Part shown: one piece after another, positions 43,162-52,018 of the stretch
Numbering within the stretch: the stretch's first letter is position 1
Layout of the letters: each line of letters begins with the position of its first letter
DNA from: Yoonia sediminilitoris
Lineage (GTDB): Bacteria; Pseudomonadota; Alphaproteobacteria; Rhodobacterales; Rhodobacteraceae
Assembly (NCBI RefSeq): GCF_003058085.1
Contig: NZ_QBUD01000013.1
Location: forward strand, 61,591-125,590
Length of the DNA: 64,000 nt
Reading direction: 5' to 3'
Program-made: the position numbers and the translations under genes
Notes under the pieces: model-generated
The model's input: the letters and a program-made list of their open reading frames with translations, nothing else
The model's database searches: none
Told to the model about the DNA's origin: nothing

Positions 43162-44664
43162 TTAGCGCATCCGCTGGCCATTCACCAGCACATGACCTTC
43201 ACCGTTCACTTCAAGCGTTGTTTCCAACTGGTCATCACCGACGGTGCGGGCAAACATACCCAGCATCATGCGGCCACCCATGATCTGGTCTTCGGGGATC
43301 AGGCCCATGGAAACAAGGTTGTCCATCAGCTTGTTCAGCCCATTGACCTGAACCGATGCATTCCCTTCCGGGCGTGGCATTCCGTCAAAGGTTTCCAGGT
43401 CGGTGTTGTCAAAGGTGAATGCGCCGTCGCCTGTAATTTCCGCACCAACTGCTGTCACATTCAGTGTATCAATGGTCAAATCGCCCAGTTCATAGGGCAA
43501 CTGGCCACCAACGAGGGCCGCCGACTGGGTTGGGTCCATGATATCGACAAGCGGGCGGGCCGTCCCCGACACACCTATTTGCAGCGTCGCGGGATCGCGC
43601 GGCAACACGCGGCCCCCATCTAACAGGTCCCAGATCATGTCGTTGATCACCAGATCAACCAGATCAATGTTTAAACTGAAGGGTGATGCTTCGTCCGATT
43701 GCCCCGTGGGCATATTCAGACCAAAACCGATTTGCGACATTGCGATTTCAACCGGAAACGGAAAGTCGCCGCTCGTCATGTTCAACGCCAGATTTTCGGT
43801 CTGCGTGGCGTAGGCCAGCGCATCAATGCTGATCTGCGATGAGAAGGTCGATGCACCATTGCTGACCGAGCCGGTCGCCTGATCCCCATCGGCGTTGATG
43901 TCAAAGATATAGGCTGCACTATCAACCGAAAAGACGCCTTCGGACGCAAAACCCATTGCAAACAGGTCATCCGGATTCTCAAAATCGGCATCATCCGGCA
44001 GGCTCACCTTACCGTCGAAATCCAGACCTTCGACCTTGCCGCTGGCGACAACATATTCGCCCTCACTGCCGGGCGCCTGAAAATCCAGCAGGAAATCAGT
44101 TGATGCAACGGCCAAGGTACTTGTGATTTCGCGCACGTCGCCCGGACGGGACGTAGATTGCCCGGTGAGGTCACTCATCTTGATTGAGGCATCCGCATTG
44201 ATTGTCACGTCGCCATCGACAATATTGTCAAGGGAAATGCTTACCGATTGCGCACTGTAGTCGTAGTCAAGCGCGTCAGCCGTGCCGCTGACAATCATCT
44301 CAAGTCCGGATTGCGACACAAGCAGGTTGACCGTGCCATCACCATCAAAAGTCATCGAAATCGGGTAGCTTTCGGGCACTGTGACACGTACAGTCCCATC
44401 GCCCTGCTCTTCCAGTGTCATGCTGCCAAGGTTCGACGTGAATTCTACGTTGCCATCATCCATGGAGACGGTGATGTCGTTGACCGTCAGCGTCCCGCCG
44501 GTTTGTTCCTCAACCCCGGTGACGACCGTATTCGCGCCGCCAAAAGCCATTTGTGATTTCCAGTCGGCCCAAACGTCTGCCGCAGTCACGTCGGCATGCG
44601 CGGCACCACCAACGAAAAGGGCAGCGACACATACGGCATTGCGCATAAGGTTCAAAGAATTCAT
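43162..44664 (-). CDS. DUF2125 family secreted protein
   Basis: A 500-residue protein with a signal peptide (NLMRNAVCVAALFVGGAAHA). The mature region is acidic, Asp-rich and full of beta strands such as GTLTVNDITVSMDDG and GDGTVRVTVPESYPIS. The C-terminal part has DGMPRPEGNASVQVNGLNKLMDNLVSMG, of which QVNGLNKLMDNLV is typical of DUF2125. The ATG at 44662-44664 is used, with AAAGGCG upstream; the frame is open further. A periplasmic or outer-membrane role is likely. Function is unknown. Confidence 0.8.
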   Translation of the reverse strand: MNSLNLMRNAVCVAALFVGGAAHADVTAADVWADWKSQMAFGGANTVVTGVEEQTGGTLTVNDITVSMDDGNVEFTSNLGSMTLEEQGDGTVRVTVPESYPISMTFDGDGTVNLLVSQSGLEMIVSGTADALDYDYSAQSVSISLDNIVDGDVTINADASIKMSDLTGQSTSRPGDVREITSTLAVASTDFLLDFQAPGSEGEYVVASGKVEGLDFDGKVSLPDDADFENPDDLFAMGFASEGVFSVDSAAYIFDINADGDQATGSVSNGASTFSSQISIDALAYATQTENLALNMTSGDFPFPVEIAMSQIGFGLNMPTGQSDEASPFSLNIDLVDLVINDMIWDLLDGGRVLPRDPATLQIGVSGTARPLVDIMDPTQSAALVGGQLPYELGDLTIDTLNVTAVGAEITGDGAFTFDNTDLETFDGMPRPEGNASVQVNGLNKLMDNLVSMGLIPEDQIMGGRMMLGMFARTVGDDQLETTLEVNGEGHVLVNGQRMR

Positions 44665-44791
44665 GAGATCGCCTTTCATTATGTCTCTTTCGTACCGATC
44701 CAAGCATCCTTAGACTATCGCAAGGGGCGGAAATAACTGACACCAAACTAGACATCCGGATGCCGGATCAAAAGGGAAAAGGGCGAAAAAT

Positions 44792-45541
44792 ATGGATATG
44801 GTGGGGAAAACCGTACTGATTACCGGAGCAAGCCGCGGCATTGGCGAAGCAACCGCACGGGTTTTTGCCGCAGCAGGCGCGAATGTGGCGTTAGTCGCAC
44901 GCTCGACCGACGCAATCGCAAGTATTGCAGGTGACATCGGCGACAAGGCATTGGCGATTCCCTGCGACGTTTCACGCTATAGTGATGTGGCGCAGGCCGT
45001 GGCTGCCACGGCACAAACCTTTGGTGGACTTGATATTTTGATCAACAACGCGGGTGTGGTCGACCCGATCGGGCATTTGCAGGACATCGACCCCGATGCA
45101 TGGGGTCGCACGATTGATATCAACCTAAAGGGCGTGATGCACGGCATGCGCGCTGTTGTGCCGGGCATGGTGGCACAGGGTCATGGCACCATCATCAACA
45201 TTTCGTCCGGCGCCGCACACGGACCCGTCGAAGGCTGGACTGCTTATTGTGCGTCCAAGGCTGGCGTCTATATGTTGACCCGCAACGCCGATCTGGAATT
45301 GCGCGACAAGGGGGTGCGCATCCTGGGCCTGTCGCCCGGCACCGTCGCCACCGAAATGCAGCGCGAGATCAAGGCCTCTGGCGTCAATCCGGTCAGCCAA
45401 CTTGACTGGTCTGTGCATATCCCGCCCGAATGGCCAGCGCGCGCCTTGCTCTGGATGTGTACGGAGCAGGCCGATGCGCATCTGGGCACCGACATCAGTC
45501 TGCGCGAAGATGACATTCGCAAACAGGTCGGCCTGATATGA
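44792..45541 (+). CDS. Short-chain dehydrogenase/reductase
   Basis: A 249-residue NAD(P)-dependent SDR. It has the TGASRGIG cofactor motif (residues 10-17), NNAG near residue 84 and the catalytic Ser in IINISSGAAHGP. Tyr and Lys are in AYCASKAG. The C-terminus has LSPGTVATEMQ. It overlaps the enoyl-CoA hydratase gene by 4 nt, and that overlaps the flavoprotein gene, making a three-gene operon. The substrate cannot be told from sequence. Confidence 0.9.
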   Translation: MDMVGKTVLITGASRGIGEATARVFAAAGANVALVARSTDAIASIAGDIGDKALAIPCDVSRYSDVAQAVAATAQTFGGLDILINNAGVVDPIGHLQDIDPDAWGRTIDINLKGVMHGMRAVVPGMVAQGHGTIINISSGAAHGPVEGWTAYCASKAGVYMLTRNADLELRDKGVRILGLSPGTVATEMQREIKASGVNPVSQLDWSVHIPPEWPARALLWMCTEQADAHLGTDISLREDDIRKQVGLI

Positions 45542-46155
45542 TCCGCTGCGACCGGGGCGCTGACATCTGGACCCTGAAGATTGACCGCCCCGACAAAGCG
45601 GGCGCGCTGACCCGCGAAATGCTGCTGGAACTGGCCGCTCTTGTGCAGGAGGCCAAGGACACCAAGGCGCTGATCCTGACAGGGACTGGGAAAGTGTTCA
45701 GTGCGGGTGCCGATCTTGAGGCTGCCAAAGCAGGATTGGCCACAGACCCGGTGTGGGAAGAACTCTCAGGTGCTTTGGCCGACTATCAGGGGCTGAGCAT
45801 CGCCGCGCTCAACGGCACGGTCGCGGGCGGATCATTCGGGATGGTGCTTGCCTGTGATGTGCGGATCAGCGTCGCCACTGCAAATTTCTTCTACCCTGTG
45901 ATGAAACTGGGTTTTCTGCCGCAGCCTTCCGATCCGGCCCGCATGGCTGCCCTGATCGGGCCTGCACGGACAAAGATGATTTTGATGGGCGCACAGAAAG
46001 TCGGCGCGACCGAGGCGGTTGCATGGGGGCTGATCGACCGCATCTGCAATGCCGACAGTCTGGCCGATGATGCAGCAAAACTGGCAGAGGCGGCAGTTGC
46101 TGCGGATCGGTCACATGTTGCCGCGATCAAATCCTTGATCCCGTCCGTGCGTTGA
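45538..46155 (+). CDS. Enoyl-CoA hydratase/isomerase family protein (short)
   Basis: A 205-residue crotonase-fold protein. It starts MIRCDRGADIWTLKIDRPDK and has TGTGKVFSAGADL (the oxyanion-hole region, near residue 50) and a second one in LNGTVAGGSFGMVLACDVRI. It is about 50 residues shorter than most members, missing part of the C-terminal helices. It may be a small variant or a degraded copy, but all visible motifs are intact. Overlaps the SDR gene by 4 nt and the flavoprotein gene by 4 nt. Confidence 0.8.
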   Translation: MIRCDRGADIWTLKIDRPDKAGALTREMLLELAALVQEAKDTKALILTGTGKVFSAGADLEAAKAGLATDPVWEELSGALADYQGLSIAALNGTVAGGSFGMVLACDVRISVATANFFYPVMKLGFLPQPSDPARMAALIGPARTKMILMGAQKVGATEAVAWGLIDRICNADSLADDAAKLAEAAVAADRSHVAAIKSLIPSVR

Positions 46156-47336
46156 CCAATGCGCTTGTCATCGGCGCTGGCCCCGCCGGGCTGATGGCGG
46201 CAGAGGTCATGGCAGGCGCTGGCCTTGATGTCACCGTCGCGGACGCGATGCCGTCTGTCGGGCGCAAGTTTCTGATGGCAGGCAAATCAGGGCTGAACCT
46301 GACCAAAGCCGAATCGATGGACAGGTTCTTGCAGGCCTATGGCATGGTGCCGCGCGCACTTCATGACGCACTGTCCAACTTCGGCCCGGACGCGGTAATG
46401 GCTTGGGCCGAAGCACTGGGGCAGCCGCTCTTTACCGGATCGACGGGACGTGTCTTTCCCAAGTCAATGAAGGCGTCACCCTTGCTTCGGGCGTGGCTGC
46501 GCCGCCTTGGTGATCGCGGCGTCACCCTGCAAACGCGCTGGCGCTGGCAGGGTTGGGATGGCAATAGCGTGATCTTCGATACCGCAGAAGGGGTCGTCCG
46601 CCGTGACCCGGCAGTGACGGTCCTTGCATTGGGCGGTGCAAGCTGGGCGCGTCTTGGATCAGATGGTTCCTGGACACAGTTTCTGCCCGACGACGTCGCC
46701 CCATTTGCCCCCGCAAACATGGGATTCGTTGTCCCTTGGTCCAGCCACATGGAGCGTTTCTTTGGCACCCCTTTGAAATCGGTGAGCCTGCGTGCGGGTG
46801 ATTTGGAAAACCGTGGCGAAGCGGTGATCTCGGCACGCGGGCTTGAGGGCGGCGGCATCTATGCAGTGTCGCACGCCATGCGAGAGGGTGCAGAATTGAC
46901 AATTGATCTGCGGCCCGATTGGTCGGTGGACCGGGTGCGCACTGCACTTGCCAAGCCCCGCGGCAAGGCCAGCCTGTCAAACCACCTGCGCAAGGTCTTG
47001 AAGCTCGATCCGGTACAAATTGCCATTCTGTCTGAATTCGGTCGCCCGTTTCCGGGTGACCTTGCACCCTTGATCAAGGCACTGCCGGTCAAGCATGCAG
47101 GCCCCCGCCCCATGGATGAAGCGATTTCAACCGCAGGCGGGGTCAGATTGAATGCCTTGACCGACGCCCTGATGCTGCGGGACAGGCCCGGTGTTTTTTG
47201 CGCCGGAGAAATGCTTGATTGGGAGGCCCCCACCGGCGGTTATCTGATCAACGGGTGTCTTGCGACGGGGCGCGCGGCGGGGATGGCTGCGGTTGATTAT
47301 GCTGCCAAATCCATATCCGCCCAGTCTACGCGGTAA
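46152..47336 (+). CDS. FAD-dependent flavoprotein (HI0933/YhiN-like, TIGR03862 type)
   Basis: A 394-residue flavoprotein with the N-terminal dinucleotide motif ALVIGAGPAGLMAAEVMAGAG. The family block SVGRKFLMAGKSGLNLTKAE follows near residue 35. FTGSTGRVFPKSMKASPLLRAWLRRLGDRGV (key part GRVFPKSMKASPLL) lies near residue 95 and APTGGYLINGCLATGRAAG at the C-terminus. It uses a TTG start inside the preceding gene's stop (TTGA at 46152-46155). The reaction is unknown. Its 3' end overlaps the convergent next gene by 40 nt. Confidence 0.85.
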   Translation: MTNALVIGAGPAGLMAAEVMAGAGLDVTVADAMPSVGRKFLMAGKSGLNLTKAESMDRFLQAYGMVPRALHDALSNFGPDAVMAWAEALGQPLFTGSTGRVFPKSMKASPLLRAWLRRLGDRGVTLQTRWRWQGWDGNSVIFDTAEGVVRRDPAVTVLALGGASWARLGSDGSWTQFLPDDVAPFAPANMGFVVPWSSHMERFFGTPLKSVSLRAGDLENRGEAVISARGLEGGGIYAVSHAMREGAELTIDLRPDWSVDRVRTALAKPRGKASLSNHLRKVLKLDPVQIAILSEFGRPFPGDLAPLIKALPVKHAGPRPMDEAISTAGGVRLNALTDALMLRDRPGVFCAGEMLDWEAPTGGYLINGCLATGRAAGMAAVDYAAKSISAQSTR

Positions 47337-47959
47337 AGTTCAAGGTCCGTTTTATATCTTTCCTGAATAAGAAGGCGACTGCGCGGATCATATAGCCCGG
47401 CCACCCGTGGGTTTTGCCAGTCGCGATTGGGCCGGTCGCCAAACGCCGGTGTAAAGCCCAGTCCCTGAAAGATCGGCAGCAATTTCGTCGCCGCATCCTC
47501 ACTGCGCACAACATGCGAAATGCAACCGCTGCACCATGTGTCAGCCGACCACGCACCGTACCTGCGCCAACGCGGGCTATATCGGTAGCCTGCGCCGTTG
47601 CGGTCGGGTCGGGTTGCTTTCAGCCAAGGATAGAATTTCGGGGTCGGAAGGCCCAGTCTCTCTCGCGCGCGCCAGATCGGATCCGACGCCGCAATGCGAT
47701 CATAGATCTGGGCCATCTTGACATAGGGGTTTCGCAACAATGCTATCCGCGTGTAACTGCGAAAGGATAGACCCTCTATATCAAAGGCCAATTCCACTTC
47801 ACGCGGGGTCATGCCCCTGAAGAACATCGTTTTGGATGAATGGCGGCGCGCAGAAGCAACCGGCTGATCAAGCCAGGGCTGCAAAGCGCGTTCAATCCAG
47901 GGCGCGCCGCCCATAGGGTCAGGAAAAAAGACGAACTTGAAAGCATGAGAAACCAACAT
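47297..47959 (-). CDS. Sulfotransferase-like protein
   Basis: A 220-residue protein that looks like the sulfotransferase-2 fold. The N-terminus MLVSHAFKFVFFPDPMGGAPW holds a weak form of the PAPS-binding loop (normally HIPKTAGTS), and ALLRNPYVKMAQIYDRI near residue 75 matches the RNPxxRxxSxY block that binds the 3'-phosphate. The rest is uncharacteristic. The usual lysine of the first loop is missing, so activity is doubtful. The ATG at 47957-47959 is used. Convergent with the flavoprotein gene. Confidence 0.55.
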   Translation of the reverse strand: MLVSHAFKFVFFPDPMGGAPWIERALQPWLDQPVASARRHSSKTMFFRGMTPREVELAFDIEGLSFRSYTRIALLRNPYVKMAQIYDRIAASDPIWRARERLGLPTPKFYPWLKATRPDRNGAGYRYSPRWRRYGAWSADTWCSGCISHVVRSEDAATKLLPIFQGLGFTPAFGDRPNRDWQNPRVAGLYDPRSRLLIQERYKTDLELYRVDWADMDLAA

Positions 47960-48116
47960 AACACCATTCACACACTGATAAGGTTAACAAAACGTATACA
48001 CGCATAAGGTGAAATCTTGCGTTTTTAAGTGTTTGGCGCCAACTTTGACTTTCGGGATTCCCAAATCACCGCAGGATCGTTACACACCACCTACTGCGAC
48101 GAACGGAGACCATGTA

Positions 48117-50246
48117 ATGCCAAGCGGCATCAAACGAGCATCAACCATCGCAATAGCCGCAACCACGGTCGCCAACCTTGCCAGCGCACAGGATCTTTCC
48201 GCGACCTATTCCCTGTATGGCACACCCGGCCTGCTGGAAATGCCAACAGCCCAAACTGCGCCGGAAAGCGAACTGATCGCGACATTTTCCTATGTCGACA
48301 CGTTGCCGCGGACATCGTTGACCTTTCAGGTGACAAAGCGGCTTTCGGGCACGTTTCGCTTTACTGCTGCCGAAGTTTTCAATGAACTCACGGGCGTTGG
48401 CACCTTCCGTGACTATAATCGCGGGTTTGACCTGCAATACCGTTTCAACAATGAAACGGACTATTTGCCAGCCTTTGCCATCGGGCTGCGCGACGTCCTC
48501 ACGCCTGGTCGCTTTCAAAGTGAATATCTGGTGGCCTCAAAATCCGTGGGCGACAATGTCATTGTCACCGCCGGGCTTGGATGGGGGGCCCTCGGGACAC
48601 GGGACGGGTTTGACAACCCGCTGGGCGGCGACTTTGCAACGCGGCCCGCGTTTGACCCGGCAGACCCCGAAGGCCAGCTTGCAACCGATCAGTGGTTCAA
48701 AGGCGATGCGGCGCTGTTTGGCGGGCTTGAGTACCAGATCAACGACACTTGGGGCGTCAAGGCCGAATATTCATCCAATAATTACCCCCAAGGCCCGGGC
48801 AATATCGCGGTCGATGTGGATTCACCCTTAAATTACGGGCTGACCTACCGGGGCGACGGCGGATATCAACTGGGTCTGTCCTACATGTACGGAAACCAGA
48901 TCGGGGTGTCTGGCAGCTTTGCACTGAATGCAAATGATCGCGCTGGTGGCAGCGGGCTCGACCCTGCGCCGCCGCCGGTCAAACCCCGCAGTCCCGATTT
49001 GCTGGCCGCACAAAGCTGGGATCGCAAAGCCTTGCCCGAACGTGCCGTGCGCAGCGCCCTTTCCGGCCTGCTGAAACTTGAGGGCGTCACCCTGCGCGAG
49101 CTGGAAATGACGGACACATCCGCGCGCATCAGGTACAGTAACAACCGCTATCGGGCCGAGGCACAGGCCGCAGGCCGGATCGCGCGCATGATGACCCAGA
49201 TCATGCCCGCGCCGATCGAGGTTTTCATTCTTGAACCGGTCCGTCGCGGTATCCCGATTTCAGCCATCACCATCAGGCGGACGGACATCGAACAGTTCGA
49301 AAACCGCGTTGGCGGGACCGACGCATTGTTTGAGCAAAGCACGTTCGGCGATGCCGGAGGGCCAGACGGGCTGACCCCCGTTGACCGTGACACGAATCCT
49401 TTCGCATGGGGGTTGGGCCCCTATTTCAGGTTCAACCCGTTTGGCGGCAATGGCACGGTGAACGTCGATACGGGGTTAAGCCTGCAAGGCCGGTATCAAA
49501 TTCAACCCAACCTTGTGGCCTACGGTGCAATTGAGCAAAGCATCGTTCCCCCTGACGATGATTCCACCGGGATTGACCCGACCCCTGACATTCAGAACGT
49601 CCGCTCTGACGCATCCAGTTATGGCAACGACGGGGTGCCGGTTTTATCCCGCCTGACGCTGGCGCGCTATGGCCGGCCCGGCACTGATCTTTATAGCCGG
49701 ATCACGGTGGGATATCTGGAGCGGTTTTTTGGCGGCGTTTCGGCCGAACTGCTTTGGAAGCCCGTTGATAGCCGGCTTGGGCTGGGTATTGAAATCAACG
49801 AAGTCGCCCAGCGCGATACGGATATGAAGTTTGGGTTTGACGAATATGACTATCAGGTCACGACCGGTCACGTGTCTGCCTATTACGACATAGGCAACGG
49901 ATATCACACTCAAGTGGATTTGGGGCGCTACCTTGCCGGGGATTGGGGGGGCACGCTGTCGGTGGACCGTGAATTCGACAATGGCTGGGTGATCGGTGCC
50001 TATGTCAGCCAAACAGATATGGACTACGCTGACTTTGGCGACGGGTCGTACAACAAGGGCATCTCGGTTTCGATCCCAACGGACTTCTTTACGGGCACAC
50101 CTTCGCGGGGGTCCTATCGCAACAGTTTCCGCACACGGACAGGTGATGGCGGGGCCCGACTGTCTGTAGACGGTCGGCTGTATGATGTGGTGCGGGGCGG
50201 GCACAAGGCCGACCTTGCCGATGGCTGGGGGCGGTTCTGGCGATGA
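48117..50246 (+). CDS. yjbH: YjbH-type exopolysaccharide protein
   Basis: A 709-residue outer-membrane-type protein with a signal peptide (KRASTIAIAATTVANLASAQ). The mature part begins TYSLYGTPGLLEMPTAQTA, the YGTPGLLEMP sequence typical of YjbH-family lipo- or barrel proteins. It is full of Gly/Asn/Asp and aromatic beta-strand sequence, ending LADGWGRFWR. In E. coli yjbEFGH is a Rcs-regulated exopolysaccharide operon. The ATG at 48117 follows CGGAGA. It overlaps yjbF by 4 nt. Confidence 0.88.
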   Translation: MPSGIKRASTIAIAATTVANLASAQDLSATYSLYGTPGLLEMPTAQTAPESELIATFSYVDTLPRTSLTFQVTKRLSGTFRFTAAEVFNELTGVGTFRDYNRGFDLQYRFNNETDYLPAFAIGLRDVLTPGRFQSEYLVASKSVGDNVIVTAGLGWGALGTRDGFDNPLGGDFATRPAFDPADPEGQLATDQWFKGDAALFGGLEYQINDTWGVKAEYSSNNYPQGPGNIAVDVDSPLNYGLTYRGDGGYQLGLSYMYGNQIGVSGSFALNANDRAGGSGLDPAPPPVKPRSPDLLAAQSWDRKALPERAVRSALSGLLKLEGVTLRELEMTDTSARIRYSNNRYRAEAQAAGRIARMMTQIMPAPIEVFILEPVRRGIPISAITIRRTDIEQFENRVGGTDALFEQSTFGDAGGPDGLTPVDRDTNPFAWGLGPYFRFNPFGGNGTVNVDTGLSLQGRYQIQPNLVAYGAIEQSIVPPDDDSTGIDPTPDIQNVRSDASSYGNDGVPVLSRLTLARYGRPGTDLYSRITVGYLERFFGGVSAELLWKPVDSRLGLGIEINEVAQRDTDMKFGFDEYDYQVTTGHVSAYYDIGNGYHTQVDLGRYLAGDWGGTLSVDREFDNGWVIGAYVSQTDMDYADFGDGSYNKGISVSIPTDFFTGTPSRGSYRNSFRTRTGDGGARLSVDGRLYDVVRGGHKADLADGWGRFWR

Positions 50247-50893
50247 TCAAGCAATTTGCAGTGGTGACGGGTCTGGCTGTGATAGCGGCCTGTGGGCCGC
50301 TCGAACGAAACAGCATCGCCAGTCAGGTCAGTGATCTGGCCATCAGCGTCGCGACGGGCAAGGCATCACAAGCCACACCCCAGCGCGGTGTGTCGCAGGA
50401 AGAACTGCTCGCCAATCCGGGCAAATACATCCGGGTCAGCATCCGCAACCAGGAACGCTGGGGCACGGCGGTTGAATCTGGACGAAACGCCGACCGGGTC
50501 ACATGGGTCGACAGCGACAACATCAGCGTCACATTTGAAAACGGGATTGTAGTCGCAACCCGCGGGCTACCGCGTGACTTGATCGCGGCGGACGTGTCGG
50601 AAAGCTGGTCAGCGATCGCGTCAGGCGGCGGAGAGGCGCACCGCACCCACGAAACACTGTCAAATATGGACAGTATTTCGACCGAAGTGTTGCAGTGCCG
50701 CATCGCTTCGGAAGGATTTGAGACGGTGAAAAGGTTGGGAACAGAGCAAAAAACAACCAAATTCACAGAAGATTGCGCCAGTCCAAACCTGGAATTCGCC
50801 AATGTTTACTGGGTGAATCGCCAAGGGCGCATCGTCCGCAGCCTGCAAGCGATTTCTCCGGGGGCTGGCTACCTTCAAATTGATATTTTCTAA
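50243..50893 (+). CDS. yjbF: YjbF-type lipoprotein
   Basis: A 216-residue lipoprotein (LAVIAACG lipobox, Cys at about residue 17). The mature part has LLANPGKYIRVSIRNQERWG, then SVTFENGIVVATRGLPRDLIAADVS (key part GIVVATRGLPRDLIAA) typical of YjbF. The two cysteines near residues 152 and 178 may pair. It overlaps yjbH by 4 nt and is coupled to it. In E. coli yjbF lies before yjbH; here the order is yjbH-yjbF. It probably supports export of an exopolysaccharide. Confidence 0.88.
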   Translation: MIKQFAVVTGLAVIAACGPLERNSIASQVSDLAISVATGKASQATPQRGVSQEELLANPGKYIRVSIRNQERWGTAVESGRNADRVTWVDSDNISVTFENGIVVATRGLPRDLIAADVSESWSAIASGGGEAHRTHETLSNMDSISTEVLQCRIASEGFETVKRLGTEQKTTKFTEDCASPNLEFANVYWVNRQGRIVRSLQAISPGAGYLQIDIF

Positions 50894-50998
50894 TCTGAAC
50901 CGCGACATCTTGGATTCGACATAGCGGCCTGATTTAATGCGAAAATGTGGGGTCGGCTTTTGCCGTCGCCCGATATTGTGCATAAATGGAGTATTGTC

Positions 50999-51211
50999 AT
51001 GCGCCTTACTACTACGCTCGTTGCTGCAGCTGCTTTGGCTGTTTCCGGTTTTGCTGCCTCTGCTGGTGGCCTTGCCCCAGAAGTAATGGAACCACCCGTT
51101 GTTGTCGCACCTGAGCCTGCCGGTTCTTCTGTCAGCGCAACATATATCGTTATTGGTGTTCTCGCCGCACTGCTGATTGCTGCTGCTGTGAATGCAGAAG
51201 ACGACGAGTAA
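50999..51211 (+). CDS. Tiny secreted/membrane protein, YjbE-like, first copy
   Basis: A 70-residue protein: signal-like N-terminus (MRLTTTLVAAAALAVSGFAA), a Pro/Val-rich middle with EVMEPPVVVAPEPAG, and one C-terminal membrane helix (SATYIVIGVLAALLIAAAV) before an acidic tail. It is 106 nt after yjbF. Size and place resemble E. coli YjbE, the small secreted member of the yjb operon, but direct sequence similarity is weak. A similar second copy follows at 51555, so the pair is a tandem duplication. Confidence 0.7.
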   Translation: MRLTTTLVAAAALAVSGFAASAGGLAPEVMEPPVVVAPEPAGSSVSATYIVIGVLAALLIAAAVNAEDDE

Positions 51212-51228
51212 AAATAGATATTATCAAA

Positions 51229-51260
51229 TCTGGTCGGCTTGTTTTGCCTGGCCGACCAGA
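51229..51260 (+). terminator. Hairpin after the first YjbE-like gene
   Basis: A perfect 10-bp stem (TCTGGTCGGC at 51229-51238 with 51251-51260, loop 12) begins 17 nt after the first tiny gene. It has no U-tract, so it may be a processing or stability hairpin rather than a terminator. The rest of the 343-nt gap to the second copy has no coding frame; it holds one more hairpin at 51511-51531 (9-bp stem, 3-nt loop). Confidence 0.45.
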
Positions 51261-51554
51261 AACGACGAAGAACATGATTGCTCGCCATTATTACCGTGGT
51301 TTCAGCGTCCAATTTCATTGACGTCAGCATCGCAGTGTTCGCAGCGCCCCCGGTAATACTGTGGTCTAAGTCCCACAGATTATGCTTGCTTCACTTTTGC
51401 CCCCTTCCATCAGCCCGATATATGTGATCTCTCGTCTTCCAGCAGCAGTGTTAAACACATCTGCTATAGAGGCAGAAGACAACTGAAACCTTGCAAAACT
51501 AACCCATGACCGACCTGCATCGTGCAGGTCGTAACGCAGTAAAGGAATTATCCA

Positions 51555-51776
51555 ATGCGCTTTGTAACTACTCTTGCGGCAGCAGCCGCCCTGACTGTTT
51601 CCGGTTTCGCAGTACAGGCTGGTAGCCCAGCTCCTGTTGTTATCGAACAGCCACCTGTCATCGTTGAAGAAATGGAGCCTGCGGGTTCTTCCGTCAGCGC
51701 GACTTACGTTGTCATCGGTGTGCTTGCTGCACTGCTGATCGCAGCGGCTGTCAACGCAGAAGACGACGACGAGTAA
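51555..51776 (+). CDS. Tiny secreted/membrane protein, YjbE-like, second copy
   Basis: A 73-residue paralogue of the gene at 50999: same N-terminal signal, Pro-rich middle with VVIEQPPVIVEEMEPAG, and nearly identical C-terminal helix with SATYVVIGVLAALLIAAAVNAEDDD. It has AAAGGAA before the ATG. The two copies differ mainly in the middle and are separated by 343 nt, with their own promoter region likely. A strong terminator follows. Function is unknown; an exopolysaccharide or surface role is inferred from the neighbours. Confidence 0.7.
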   Translation: MRFVTTLAAAAALTVSGFAVQAGSPAPVVIEQPPVIVEEMEPAGSSVSATYVVIGVLAALLIAAAVNAEDDDE

Positions 51777-51800
51777 TATTTACCATCTTCGGATGGGACG

Positions 51801-51830
51801 GGGCTGGCGGAAACGCCAGCCCTTTTCGTT
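51801..51830 (+). terminator. Intrinsic terminator after the second YjbE-like gene
   Basis: A perfect 9-bp GC-rich stem (GGGCTGGCG at 51801-51809 with 51814-51822) with a GAAA tetraloop is followed by TTTTCGTTTT. It is a textbook terminator and closes the yjb-like block. Confidence 0.9.
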
Positions 51831-51904
51831 TTGAATGAAGCCTGTGATACGCGCGGCTTTGGCTCTTGCGGCAAACGTATCGGCTTGCGCTGCAAGCCGA
51901 CAGG

Positions 51905-51940
51905 CTGGGGGCTTCACCCCCGGACCCCCAGGATATTTTG
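51905..51940. repeat. GC-rich intergenic palindrome, REP-like
   Basis: The stretch GGGGGCTTCACCCCC followed by GGACCCCCAGGATATTTT holds overlapping G/C runs that can pair in two ways. Similar 'GGGGGCTxCxCCCCC...CCCAGGATATTT' sequences are common between genes in roseobacters, from memory. Here it lies between the terminator and holA. I see no coding function for the frame through it. Confidence 0.45.
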
Positions 51941-52018
51941 GCCATAAGAAACAGGGCCTATCGCAGCAGATTCGCACCACGCTATCTGCAAAGCGGCAAA
52001 AGCGTTTCTTGAACTGAT

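Noticed and set aside
51835..52017. 60-codon frame between the terminator and holA
   Set aside because: It runs through the GC-rich palindrome and has no Shine-Dalgarno; the product looks like translated repeat sequence.
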